64,000 nucleotides of DNA from Paraburkholderia ginsengisoli NBRC 100965 (GTDB lineage: Bacteria; Pseudomonadota; Gammaproteobacteria; Burkholderiales; Burkholderiaceae): contig NZ_BBJF01000005.1 in the NCBI RefSeq assembly GCF_000739735.1, positions 496,001-560,000 on the forward strand, read 5' to 3'. A model generated the notes under the pieces. The model saw nothing but the letters and a program-made list of their open reading frames with translations, ran no database searches and was not told the origin of the DNA. Position numbers and translations under genes: made by a program. Every line of letters begins with the position of its first letter. The stretch's first letter is position 1. Positions 43,777 to 52,252 of the stretch are shown in pieces.

Positions 43777-44637
43777 ATGACACCTCAAATCGAAGCGTTC
43801 TACGACGTCATCACCGGCACCTTCACGTACGTGGTCCATGCGGGCGCCGGCTCGGCATGCGCGGTGATCGATCCGGTGCTCGACTTCGATCCGAAGTCCG
43901 GCCGCACGTCGACGGAGTCGGCCGAACGCGTCGTCGCGTTCGTCAGGGAGCACGGCTTGCGTGTGGTGTGGCTGCTCGAAACGCATGCGCATGCCGATCA
44001 TCTGTCGGCGGCGCATTATCTGAAGGACGTGCTCGGCGGCAAGATCGCGATCGGCGCGAGCATTCGCATCGTGCAAAGCGCGTTCAAACGCATCTTCAAT
44101 CTCGGTGACGAACTGCCGACCGACGGCCGCCAGTTCGATCATCTGTTCTCCGACGACGAGCACTTCAGTATCGGCGAACTGGGCGGCGAAGCGCTGCACG
44201 TACCCGGCCATACACCGGCGGACATGGCGTACCGGATCGGCGACGCGGTGTTCGTCGGCGACACGTTGTTCATGCCGGATCTCGGCTCGGCGCGCTGCGA
44301 TTTTCCGGGCGGCGATGCGCATGCGCTGTACAAGTCCGTGCGCAAGTTGCTGACGCTGCCGCCGGATACGCGGCTGTGCATGTGCCACGACTACCCGCCG
44401 CCGTCGCGTGAGCCTTGCTGGCAGACAACGGTTGCCGAGCAGCGCCGCGACAACATTCACCTGAACGACGCGGTGAGCGCCGAGCAGTTCGTCGCGATGC
44501 GTACCGCGCGCGACCGCACGCTCGGCATGCCGACGCTGATCCTGCCGGCGATCCAGATCAACATTCGCGCGGGCGCTTTGCCGGAGCCGGAAGAGAACGG
44601 CGTGCGTTATCTGAAGATTCCGTTGAACGCGTTCTGA
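43777..44637 (+). CDS. Metallo-beta-lactamase fold protein, persulfide dioxygenase-like
   Basis: A 286-residue MBL-fold protein. Metal ligands: H70, H72, D74 and H75 in ETHAHADHLSAAHYL, H in VPGHTPADMAY and D in FVGDTLFMPD. The segment PDLGSARCDFPGGDAHALY and the one-iron-type motif layout match ETHE1/Blh persulfide dioxygenases, which oxidise glutathione persulfide to sulfite. A rhodanese or sulfide:quinone reductase is not adjacent, so the role is inferred. The ATG at 43777 has GGAG 6 bases upstream; another ATG lies four codons earlier. Confidence 0.88.
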   Translation: MTPQIEAFYDVITGTFTYVVHAGAGSACAVIDPVLDFDPKSGRTSTESAERVVAFVREHGLRVVWLLETHAHADHLSAAHYLKDVLGGKIAIGASIRIVQSAFKRIFNLGDELPTDGRQFDHLFSDDEHFSIGELGGEALHVPGHTPADMAYRIGDAVFVGDTLFMPDLGSARCDFPGGDAHALYKSVRKLLTLPPDTRLCMCHDYPPPSREPCWQTTVAEQRRDNIHLNDAVSAEQFVAMRTARDRTLGMPTLILPAIQINIRAGALPEPEENGVRYLKIPLNAF

Positions 44638-44674
44638 GCGTCGCGCAGGTGGATGCGCAGGCGAACGCGTGCGG

Positions 44675-46450
44675 TCAGCGCGTCAGCAGCATCGAACTCA
44701 ACACCGAAAACACGATCGACGGCAACTCGGCGAGGCGGCTCACCACCACGTTGCGCGGATAGAAGTCCTCGACCGCGTCGGTCAGCACACCGATCCCCAC
44801 CAGCTCGATGCCGCGCTTGCCGATCGCCGCGACGCGTTCGCGCAGATCGCTGCGCAACACCTGCGGGTCGCCGTCGCCCGTGGATGGATAGCCATCGGAA
44901 AACACCATCAGGATGCGCCGCGCGGCCTGGTGATCGGCGAGGCGCGTCGCCGCCCACGCGAGCGCTTCGCCGTCCGGATTCTCGTGCCCGCAGTCGAGCG
45001 CGGCGATGCCGCTCAGGTCCGTTGCGCCAAAACGTTTGTACACCTTCAGATCGAGCCGTTCGACGAAGCGGTTGTAGCGCCGCATATCCGCGCCGGCGGC
45101 AAGCTGACGCTCGTGAAGCTGCCGCATCGACGCCGATTCGAGTGAGCAGTAGCCGAGCACTTCGCAATCGAACGACAACTGCGTGAGCGCATCGCACAGC
45201 GCGGTCGCACACAGGCGCGCGAGTTCGATCTTGCGCCCGGCCATCGAACCGCTGCGGTCGATCAGCAGCGTCACCGCGACGTCGCGCCCCTTGGCCGCGC
45301 GCTGCGTGCGAAACGGCGTGCGATAGCCCGGCGAGGTCGCGAGCCGCGCGAGCGCGGTGCGATCGATTTCGCCGCGCTCCTGTTCGCGGCGCCATCGGAC
45401 GCGCTCATCGGCGCTCAATGCGCGTTCGAGTTTCTCCTTCAGCGGCGCGGTGTCCGCGCGGGCTTGCGCACGCAACGCGCGCCACGTGGTGCTGTCGCCC
45501 TGGCCCGTGAGGTCGGCGATCACGTCGAATTCGGTGGCGAGCGGAATGGATAGTTGTGGCCGGGTCGCGTTTGTGGTCGTCGCGCCCGCTTCGCCGTCGG
45601 ATTGCACCGATGGCTGTTGCGCATCCGCGAGCGATTGCCCCATACCGACCGCGTCGTCCGTCTGTGCGCCGCCGCTGCGCTCGCTGGGCGGCGCAGCCGC
45701 GCTGTCGCGATCGGGCAGCACGGTGTCGTCGTCGAACGCAGACGACGAAGCGCGAGCCTTGTCGGTGTCGATGTCCTCGACCGGATCGGCGGTGAACGTC
45801 ATGCTGTTCACGTCGCCCGCCGACAAAGCCCGCACGCGCGCCAGCAGCGCGTGCGCCGTCGCGATGCTTTGCGCGGTCGAGCCGCTCGCGCGCGCGTCGT
45901 GCAGCAGTTCTTGAGCGGCATCCAACGCGGCGAGCAGCGAATGGCTCGCTTCGGTGCGGCTCGGCGCTTCGTCCCACAGTGCGCGCTCGATGAGCCACAC
46001 GAGCCGGTCGCGCCAATGCAATGTCGGCCAGCGTTGCGCGACGCGTTCGGCGGCATGCGCGCGCAGTTTGCCGATGAACCAGCGCGCGCCCGGATATTCG
46101 TCGAGCAACTGACCGCACACGCGGCGATCCTCGATCACCTGCGCGAGATTCGCGATGACACCGGCGGGCAGCGCGTCGAGTTGTGCGAGCGACGCATGCT
46201 TCGCACGCGCCACCAGCAAGTCCAGATAGCCGATCAACACATCGCGTTCGACGCCGCCGTTGCCCGCATAGTCGGGAATCACGATGCGGCCGGGTTCGAC
46301 GCGCGGTCCGTCGGGACTGAACACGACCGTCACGCCGTATTGGCCGGTCAGCACGCGCGCTACCTTGCCGAGCGTCGATTCGAACGCGAAGCCTCGCGTA
46401 TCGCGCGCGCCGCGTGCCGCGTGTGTGCCTGCGCTCGTTCTCACGTTCAT
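44675..46450 (-). CDS. CobT-like VWA domain protein
   Basis: A 591-residue protein whose C-terminal 210 residues are a von Willebrand A domain with the MIDAS motif D-R-S-G-S-M at 398-403 and a later T in GATDLSG. The acidic, disordered middle (220-300) and the layout match CobT, a subunit of cobaltochelatase, but also VWA partners of MoxR ATPases. It starts 14 bases after the AAA+ gene stop, so the pair is an operon. No large CobN subunit is seen; cobM at the left edge is 45 kb away. Metal insertion into some target is the likely role. Confidence 0.8.
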   Translation of the reverse strand: MNVRTSAGTHAARGARDTRGFAFESTLGKVARVLTGQYGVTVVFSPDGPRVEPGRIVIPDYAGNGGVERDVLIGYLDLLVARAKHASLAQLDALPAGVIANLAQVIEDRRVCGQLLDEYPGARWFIGKLRAHAAERVAQRWPTLHWRDRLVWLIERALWDEAPSRTEASHSLLAALDAAQELLHDARASGSTAQSIATAHALLARVRALSAGDVNSMTFTADPVEDIDTDKARASSSAFDDDTVLPDRDSAAAPPSERSGGAQTDDAVGMGQSLADAQQPSVQSDGEAGATTTNATRPQLSIPLATEFDVIADLTGQGDSTTWRALRAQARADTAPLKEKLERALSADERVRWRREQERGEIDRTALARLATSPGYRTPFRTQRAAKGRDVAVTLLIDRSGSMAGRKIELARLCATALCDALTQLSFDCEVLGYCSLESASMRQLHERQLAAGADMRRYNRFVERLDLKVYKRFGATDLSGIAALDCGHENPDGEALAWAATRLADHQAARRILMVFSDGYPSTGDGDPQVLRSDLRERVAAIGKRGIELVGIGVLTDAVEDFYPRNVVVSRLAELPSIVFSVLSSMLLTR

Positions 46451-46464
46451 GCGCTCGGGTCCGC

Positions 46465-47706
46465 TCAGTCGGCCGGCGCGATGTGATGACGAACGATGCC
46501 GCGAATCAATGCGGCGTCCTCCGGGCTCACCTTCGCATAGATCGCCGGCGCGGCGGCGCGTTCGGGGTCGCCGGTGCGCAGCATCAGCTCGGCCCAGTCG
46601 AGCAGGCGGCGCGTCGAGAAGGCGCTCGACAGATCTTCGCGAGCGAACGCCGCGCGGCAGTCGGCGGCGATCGCGGCGAGCGTCGTAGCCAGCGTGCGCG
46701 TCATATTCGGCGCTAGCGTTCGCATCAGCACGTCGGCTTCTTCGGCGGGCGTCAGATAGTCGAGCAGGTACACGCGCCAGCGATCGAGAAATGCCTCGTT
46801 CATCAGATTCGCGCCCTGGTACAGATGGCGGAACTGACTCATCGCGCCGACCGCGTTGGCCGTCGCGAAGAGCCGGAACGACGGATGCGGCGCGACGATC
46901 TCGTTGCCTTTCTCCTTCAGCACGAGACGGCCGTGCGGTTCAAGCACCGCGGTGAGCGCGGCGAGAATCGACGGCTCGGCGAAATCGATTTCGTCGACGA
47001 TCAGCCACAAGCCCTCGCGCATTGCCGTGGGCAGCACACCGTCGACCCACAGGGTCTCGCCGCCCTTGACGGTCCAGAAGCCGACGAAGTCGCCGACCGT
47101 GGTCTGCCCGTTCATGTTCGAGCGCAACACGCCGTGACGCGAGCGCGCCGCGATCTGTTCGATCAGGCTGGTCTTGCCCGCGCCGGTGTGACCGATCAGC
47201 ATCACGCGGCGGTTCTCGACGACATCCTCGACAATGTCGTTGAAGCGCGCGGGGAACAGATACGCGGCGTTGACCGGCGGCACGAGCGCACCGCCGACGC
47301 CGCATGGCACTTCGACCTGAGCGATGCGCACGGTCTCGCCGCTGTCCGCGCGCGGCCGTTGCTTCGCCGTCGAAGCCGATGCGAGCGCCGCGACTCGCTG
47401 CAACTCCGGCATGAAGGCGAGCCGCCGATTCAAATCGGAGTCGCTTTCGCCATTGTCGTCAGCATCGATTGCGAAACCTTCGCGGCGCCACTTCTTCAGC
47501 TTCGCGCGCAGGTTCTCCGCATCGACCACCAGATCGATATCGACCGTGCCGACGCGGCCGGCATCGTCGACGCCATGTTCGAGGCGATAGGTCTGCGGCC
47601 GGTCGGCCACGCTGACGCGCCACCACTCCGCGCCGCTTTCCGTCGCGCGTTGGTAAAGGCCGAGGTGTTCGGCGTTGTCGTCTTCAGTCAGGTCGGGCGC
47701 GTTCAT
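46465..47706 (-). CDS. CobS/MoxR-like AAA+ ATPase
   Basis: A 413-residue AAA+ protein. Residues 1-120 are a non-conserved N-terminal region; the ATPase domain has Walker A GHTGAGKTS (172-180), Walker B LIVDEID (235-241), the sensor 1 segment RLFATANAVG and an arginine-finger candidate in LDRWRVY. The lid helices follow. CobS and MoxR proteins use ATP to remodel or load metal into a partner with the help of a VWA protein, here the downstream gene. The start at 47706 has only a weak ribosome site. Confidence 0.85.
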   Translation of the reverse strand: MNAPDLTEDDNAEHLGLYQRATESGAEWWRVSVADRPQTYRLEHGVDDAGRVGTVDIDLVVDAENLRAKLKKWRREGFAIDADDNGESDSDLNRRLAFMPELQRVAALASASTAKQRPRADSGETVRIAQVEVPCGVGGALVPPVNAAYLFPARFNDIVEDVVENRRVMLIGHTGAGKTSLIEQIAARSRHGVLRSNMNGQTTVGDFVGFWTVKGGETLWVDGVLPTAMREGLWLIVDEIDFAEPSILAALTAVLEPHGRLVLKEKGNEIVAPHPSFRLFATANAVGAMSQFRHLYQGANLMNEAFLDRWRVYLLDYLTPAEEADVLMRTLAPNMTRTLATTLAAIAADCRAAFAREDLSSAFSTRRLLDWAELMLRTGDPERAAAPAIYAKVSPEDAALIRGIVRHHIAPAD

Positions 47707-48032
47707 GGCAAGGATGAATGGTCGATAAACAAAAAGTACATTTCGATTTGGCTGAAGCCGAATGACCGACTATCTTATCTTGGGCAGCTTTCGATCTTCC
47801 ACGCGAATCGTTTCAGGTGGCGGGTATGGCGTGGCGGGTTTGCCTGTCGAGCCGGTGGCTCGCAAGAGTTTATTGCGTCAAACGGTTAGGCCGTCGCACG
47901 CATATCCCCTATAGTTCGGCCGCTGGCCGTGGGTGGCGTCGATTCATCCGCAGTCCGCTTTGCCACCGCTTTGGTCACGCTTTGGGTTCCGCTTTTGCGT
48001 CGGCACCGCAACAGAAAAATTCACGGCAAACA
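47707..48032. other. Intergenic region between the AAA+ gene and second porin
   Basis: 326 bases between divergent genes. TATAGT at 47910-47915 is a possible -10 element for the porin with a poor -35. No gene was seen. Confidence 0.45.
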
Positions 48033-49139
48033 ATGAGACTCCCCACAAAATTAATTGCAGCGCTGGCGGTGGTCAGTCCGCTGGCATACGGTCAAACGAG
48101 CGTGAGCCTGTATGGCCGCCTCGACGGCGGCGTCGAATATCTGAATCACATCAACGACGGCGCGGGCGGCAGTTCGAGCCGCTGGCGTGCGGAAGGCGGC
48201 AACTGGGGCACCAGTATGCTGGGGCTGAAGGGCAGCGAGGGCCTGGGCGGCGGCCTCAGTGCGATCTTCAACCTCGAAACCGGTTTGCAGGTGATGGACG
48301 GCACGACCAGCGGCGGACGACTCTGGTCGCGGCGCGCGTTCGTCGGCTTGAAGAGCGAGGAGTGGGGCACGTTGCAGGCCGGGCGCAATCTGTTCATCGA
48401 TAGCGACGGCGTGTGGGAGTTCGACCCATTCGTGCAGCAGGCGTTTTCGTCGGCGTCGCTCGTGCGCGGACGCAACTGGCAGCAGACCAACAACAACATC
48501 GAATACAAGAGCCCGGTGTTCTGGGGCTTCGACGTGCAGGGGCAGTATGCGCTCGGCAATCAGCCGGGTGCGTTCAACAGCGGCGCGCCGGGCGAGTTCG
48601 GCCGTTCAAACGGCATCATGCTGACGTATCACTCGCCGCTTTTCGACGTGCGCGGCATCTACGACGAACTGCGCGACAGCAACGGCCACTTCAGCAACAT
48701 CTTCCAGGCGTCGCGCGAATACTTCGTCGGCGCGAACCTGCATTTCGACTCGATCAAGATTCAGGGCGCCTATACGCATTACTCGGCGCCGGACTCGCCG
48801 GTCGGCGTCGCGGATACCGCCGACCACTACTGGCTCGGCGCGACCTACAACCTTCAGTCGCGCTGGGCGGTGACGGCGGGCGGCTATTACATCAAGGTGG
48901 GCGACGGTGACGGCGACGTCGCGCACGATCCGTCCGGCCACGCGATGATGTACGTGCTCGGCACCACCTACAACCTCTCGAAGCGCACCTTCCTGTACGG
49001 CACGGTCGGGTATGTGCGCAACAGCAGCAATTCCAACTTCTCGCTCGAAGCCTCACCGCGCGATTCGACCAGCAATACGAGTCCGCTGGTCGGCCAGTCG
49101 CAAACCGGCGCTTACGTCGGGATGATGCATCAGTTCTGA
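48033..49139 (+). CDS. Gram-negative trimeric porin (second)
   Basis: A 368-residue outer-membrane porin with a signal peptide (MRLPTKLIAALAVVSPLAYG) and mature start QTSVSLYGRLDGGVEYLNH. GTSMLGLKGSEGLGGGLSAIFNLE and the closing MMHQF with terminal Phe confirm the family. It differs clearly from the porin at 6067, so they are not a recent duplication. The ATG at 48033 lacks a strong ribosome site. Its stop overlaps a small minus-strand gene by 10 bases. Confidence 0.93.
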   Translation: MRLPTKLIAALAVVSPLAYGQTSVSLYGRLDGGVEYLNHINDGAGGSSSRWRAEGGNWGTSMLGLKGSEGLGGGLSAIFNLETGLQVMDGTTSGGRLWSRRAFVGLKSEEWGTLQAGRNLFIDSDGVWEFDPFVQQAFSSASLVRGRNWQQTNNNIEYKSPVFWGFDVQGQYALGNQPGAFNSGAPGEFGRSNGIMLTYHSPLFDVRGIYDELRDSNGHFSNIFQASREYFVGANLHFDSIKIQGAYTHYSAPDSPVGVADTADHYWLGATYNLQSRWAVTAGGYYIKVGDGDGDVAHDPSGHAMMYVLGTTYNLSKRTFLYGTVGYVRNSSNSNFSLEASPRDSTSNTSPLVGQSQTGAYVGMMHQF

Positions 49140-49492
49140 CGCGTCGTTCGCGATCGTTCGTCGTCGTTCGCCATCGTTCGCAGCGCGCGGCCTGTGTCTG
49201 GAGACGCCGCTTCCGTGTATTGACTGAACGCGCGCGTACAGCGCCTACCGTCCGTGCTACCGACAACGCGGCAACGCGCACGCGTGGCGACGGGCGGCGG
49301 CTTCATCGGTGGATCGCCTTCGGGCGCACGGGACGGATCGTTTGCCGGATCGTCGTTCGGCACGGGATCGGGATCGACGGCCGGAGGCGGCGGCGCGTCG
49401 GGATCGATTTCGGGCGGCATTGGTGTATGCAATCGCAGTCCGCGCACGCGGCAGGCGTCACGGATGCGATCCGAAGCACTCGATAAATTCAT
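49130..49492 (-). CDS. Small Pro/Asp-rich hypothetical protein
   Basis: A 120-residue frame starting MNLSSASDRIRDACRVRG, with an unusual central stretch built from PEIDPDAPPPP, VDPDPVPNDDP and similar repeats (about 42-85). GGAGGG lies 8 bases before the ATG at 49492, which is strong support for translation. I do not recognise the family; Pro/Asp-rich small proteins of this type occur in Burkholderiaceae. The C-terminal part is Arg-rich and less convincing, so the real protein may be shorter. Confidence 0.5.
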   Translation of the reverse strand: MNLSSASDRIRDACRVRGLRLHTPMPPEIDPDAPPPPAVDPDPVPNDDPANDPSRAPEGDPPMKPPPVATRARCRVVGSTDGRRCTRAFSQYTEAASPDTGRALRTMANDDERSRTTRQN

Positions 49493-49685
49493 CGCTTTTC
49501 CCTCCAGTCTCTCACGTGATCCGAGCCACGCAACCCTCATGCCTCGACGCTAATCGTCATGGCGGACGCGGCTTGCGCCGCGTGGAACGGCTATTGCTCG
49601 ATTCCGGCAGACACGCGCTGCCGCGATGGCCGCGCGCACCACATACGACATATGGCGCACTGAAAGTGCAGGACGAGGACAACCC

Positions 49686-49931
49686 ATGGCGCGACATAAG
49701 GCCGACGTTGCTGACGATGACTTCGAGATTTTTGCGAGCTATCACGGAACTGGCGACGGCCGTTACGTAGGTGGACTGAAGGTAGTCAGGAAGGCGGACA
49801 GGAGAATCCTGTTTCCATTCGACGGTGCGCCGCAGATCGGCCCCTACGCGACCGCCGACGAGGCACGCCGCGCCGCGATCGATTACGGTCGCGAGATCGT
49901 GGCCGCCGATCGCGCGGCGCCGGAGAAGTAA
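49686..49931 (+). CDS. DUF6723-type small protein
   Basis: An 81-residue protein with DDDFEIFASYHGTGDGRYVGGLKVVRKADRR and IGPYATADEARRAAIDYGREIVAAD, a pattern common in Burkholderiaceae small proteins (DUF6723). It looks like a compact alpha-beta fold. GACGAGGAC precedes the ATG at 49686; a start 20 codons upstream lacks a ribosome site. Function is unknown. Confidence 0.75.
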   Translation: MARHKADVADDDFEIFASYHGTGDGRYVGGLKVVRKADRRILFPFDGAPQIGPYATADEARRAAIDYGREIVAADRAAPEK

Positions 49932-50017
49932 GCGACAGCGATCGCGATAGCGACTCGCTTAACCGGCGCGCGTGCGGCCGGATGAGTCGGCGCGCGCGTC
50001 AAGTCGTGCATCAAGTG

Positions 50018-50254
50018 TTAGGGCATGCCGCCGAGCGATGGCGAAATCGTGCTGCCGCGGGCGGGATCGTCCGGTTGCGCGTCGGGCACCGTGGGCTGCG
50101 CCGACAACGGCGGATGCGAGCGATAGCAACTATCGATCGACGTGTCGACCAGGCAGCGCTGGAATGCGTCGGCGTCGCTTTTCTGCGCGAACGTGTACAG
50201 CGTGCGTTCCACCTGGACTTCCGTATCGGATACGCGAATCGTCGTGATTGTCAT
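50018..50254 (-). CDS. Small hypothetical protein
   Basis: A 78-residue protein starting MTITTIRVSDTEVQVERTLYTFAQKSDADAFQRCL, with an N-terminal alpha-beta-like half and a Pro/Ser-rich tail. AAGGAG lies 8 bases before the ATG at 50254, an excellent ribosome site. I do not recognise the family. Confidence 0.65.
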   Translation of the reverse strand: MTITTIRVSDTEVQVERTLYTFAQKSDADAFQRCLVDTSIDSCYRSHPPLSAQPTVPDAQPDDPARGSTISPSLGGMP

Positions 50255-50416
50255 GAGGTTCTCCTTTTTACAAACAGTGGCCCGGACCTGCCGTAGGGGC
50301 GCCGCAATGGCTGTGCCCACGTGACGCTGGCCGGCATTGCACCGCTCGCATCGCACGATGATGGAGAGGGACCGGATGTTGCTGCATACACTGTGTGCCC
50401 AAACGAGGAGAACGCC

Positions 50417-50680
50417 ATGCAGGACGACAAACCCGCCGATAGCAGCGACGCGCCGAGCGTCTCGCCGGAAACGGAAGCGCGCAACAAACCCAGCGGAGCG
50501 CAGTATGTCGAACCGAGTCCGCTCGGCATCGAGCCGGTGGAGCAAACCGGCGTGGACGAACAGACCAATCCGCAACGTTCGAGCGAACGGCCCGCGCAGA
50601 CCGCCGAGGTGCCGTTGGGCACCGGCGAACGGGCCGAGCCGCCGGGCGGTGGCGGGCGCGAACCTCAGCGCAAAAATTGA
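50417..50680 (+). CDS. Small acidic hypothetical protein
   Basis: An 87-residue, Glu/Pro/Ser-rich, probably disordered protein (MQDDKPADSSDAPSVSPETE and YVEPSPLGIEPVEQTGVDEQ). GAGGAGAAC precedes the ATG at 50417 by 7 bases. Homologous short acidic proteins are frequent in the group; function unknown. Confidence 0.62.
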   Translation: MQDDKPADSSDAPSVSPETEARNKPSGAQYVEPSPLGIEPVEQTGVDEQTNPQRSSERPAQTAEVPLGTGERAEPPGGGGREPQRKN

Positions 50681-50756
50681 CGCGCCGCTTCGCGTCACGC
50701 GTAGTGGGTCGAGTCGCATCGACCGCGATAAATGTGGAAACCGAACGGAGCAATGT

Positions 50757-50927
50757 ATGCAACAGGACAACGAAGCAATGAATCCCGGCGACGAAGCGCC
50801 GCCCAATACGCCGGGCGCCGGCGAAGATCTGTGCGCCGCGTGCAACGGCACGGGCAAGGTTGAAGGGGCGCGTTGCGCGGTGTGCGGCGGCACGGGAAAG
50901 GTGCTGCAAGGCATTGGTGGCGGGTGA
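50757..50927 (+). CDS. Small DnaJ-type zinc finger protein
   Basis: A 56-residue protein with two CxxCxGxG units, CAACNGTG and CAVCGGTG, the minimal pattern of one DnaJ-like zinc centre. There is no J domain. It may bind zinc and act in redox or chaperone roles, but this is inference. GGAG lies 9 bases before the ATG at 50757. It follows the acidic small gene by 76 bases. Confidence 0.7.
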   Translation: MQQDNEAMNPGDEAPPNTPGAGEDLCAACNGTGKVEGARCAVCGGTGKVLQGIGGG

Positions 50928-51277
50928 GGTGACGGTGTACACGCGCGGCAAGCGATCTATCCGGCGGTGCCGGTCGCGCTGCGCGCTGCCAGCCGATGAC
51001 CTTTGCGTGTTCGTTTGCGACGGCCTCTGCCGCTGATACCCAGCAAGGCCGCGGTTATGCCTGTTCGCGGGCCGGGCGTGCTTTATGCTGCGACACTGAG
51101 ATGCTTGCGCGTACGTGTGAACACCCGTGAACACCTGGCGCAGCAGCCAGGCTCGCGGCATTCGCAGCCCGTAGCGAGTCATGCCACGGTGCCCGCCGGA
51201 CACCACGCCTCGTCGCCCGCATCCAGCCGCAGCCCCCTCAGAGACGGCGCCCAAGCATCATCAAGCCAGGAGCCAAC
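50928..51277. other. Intergenic region before the cupin gene
   Basis: 350 bases. I see no gene, terminator or clear promoter. Confidence 0.4.
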
Positions 51278-51823
51278 ATGTTCAACGATACGCAACACGG
51301 ATTCGATGCGGCTCAAACCGAGTACGAGACGTTCATGCTCGAACCGCACGATTGGGTGCCGAACAACCGCAAGCTGCCGGTCGTGATTTATCGTCGCGTG
51401 CTGATGCCGGACAGCGGCGATCTGGCGACCGCGTTCGAAATCCTCTTCGAGAGCAACGACTGGCCGCCGCAATGGCGCGACGGCATTTTCGATTACCACC
51501 ATTTCCACGCGACCGCTCACGAAGTGCTCGGCGTTTGCGGCGGCTCGGCGCAGGTGATCGTCGGCGGGCCGGGAGGCAGAGTGGTGACGATATCCGCGGG
51601 GGACGCGCTGTTGCTGCCGGCCGGTACCGGCCACTGTCTGCAATCGTTCGCGCGGCATTTTCAGGTGGTGGCCGGTTATCCGGAAGGCCAGCAATGGGAC
51701 ATTCGCCGCGAAGCGCTGACGCCGGAAGAGCAGCGCACGATGGAGGCGTTGCCGTTCCCGCCGCTGGACCCGATCGACGGTAAGCGCGGCCCGCTCATCG
51801 AGCACTGGCTGCATGCGGCTTGA
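51278..51823 (+). CDS. Cupin domain protein (YjlB-like)
   Basis: A 181-residue single cupin. DYHHFHATAHEVLGVCGGSAQVIVGG carries the His residues and Glu of cupin motif 1, and ISAGDALLLPAGTGHCLQS is motif 2. This is the YjlB subgroup with no known reaction. AGGAG precedes the ATG by about 5 bases. No obvious partner gene. Confidence 0.85.
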   Translation: MFNDTQHGFDAAQTEYETFMLEPHDWVPNNRKLPVVIYRRVLMPDSGDLATAFEILFESNDWPPQWRDGIFDYHHFHATAHEVLGVCGGSAQVIVGGPGGRVVTISAGDALLLPAGTGHCLQSFARHFQVVAGYPEGQQWDIRREALTPEEQRTMEALPFPPLDPIDGKRGPLIEHWLHAA

Positions 51824-52252
51824 TGCGGCGCGAAGACGCGCGCGGTTGGTCGCGCGTCGCAGAAGCGCCCGTCGTTTCTTTCCGCGCGGAATCGTTGCAT
51901 TGCGTGAATAAAGCGCTGCGCCTTCGCGGGATGGAAGAACGCGAAGAGACACGAGCGACACGAGCGATCTCAAAGACAGGCAGCGGAGCCTGCTGTCGCA
52001 AGCAGCCCGCAAGCGCTCTGAAAGAACCGCCATCGTGCCGGCCGTCGCTTTTCTGAACTTCCCGCGCCTCAAAGTCATCACATGGCTGCATCTGTAAAGC
52101 GCCGTGCAGAGTTGCGCGCATCGGCGCATCATCGATGAGCCTCGCTGCGTTCCTGATGCGTTGTTCCGTTTCCCACTCACACGGTTCGCCGGCACGCTCG
52201 TTCGAGCAGTGCGTCGCGGCCATCTTCTTCAACGCCGAACAAGGAGTGTTCC
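51824..52252. other. Intergenic region upstream of transketolase
   Basis: 429 bases. A GCAGCGG/CCTGCTG-type cluster of short hairpins lies near 52000. The transketolase promoter must be here, but I cannot pick convincing hexamers. No gene was seen. Confidence 0.4.

Noticed and set aside
42021..43778. 585-codon minus-strand frame across marC and the amidotransferase gene
   Set aside because: It covers two well-supported + strand genes and shows no family signature.
50268..51254. 328-codon minus-strand frame over the small-gene cluster
   Set aside because: Arg/His/Pro-rich shadow crossing three better supported small genes.
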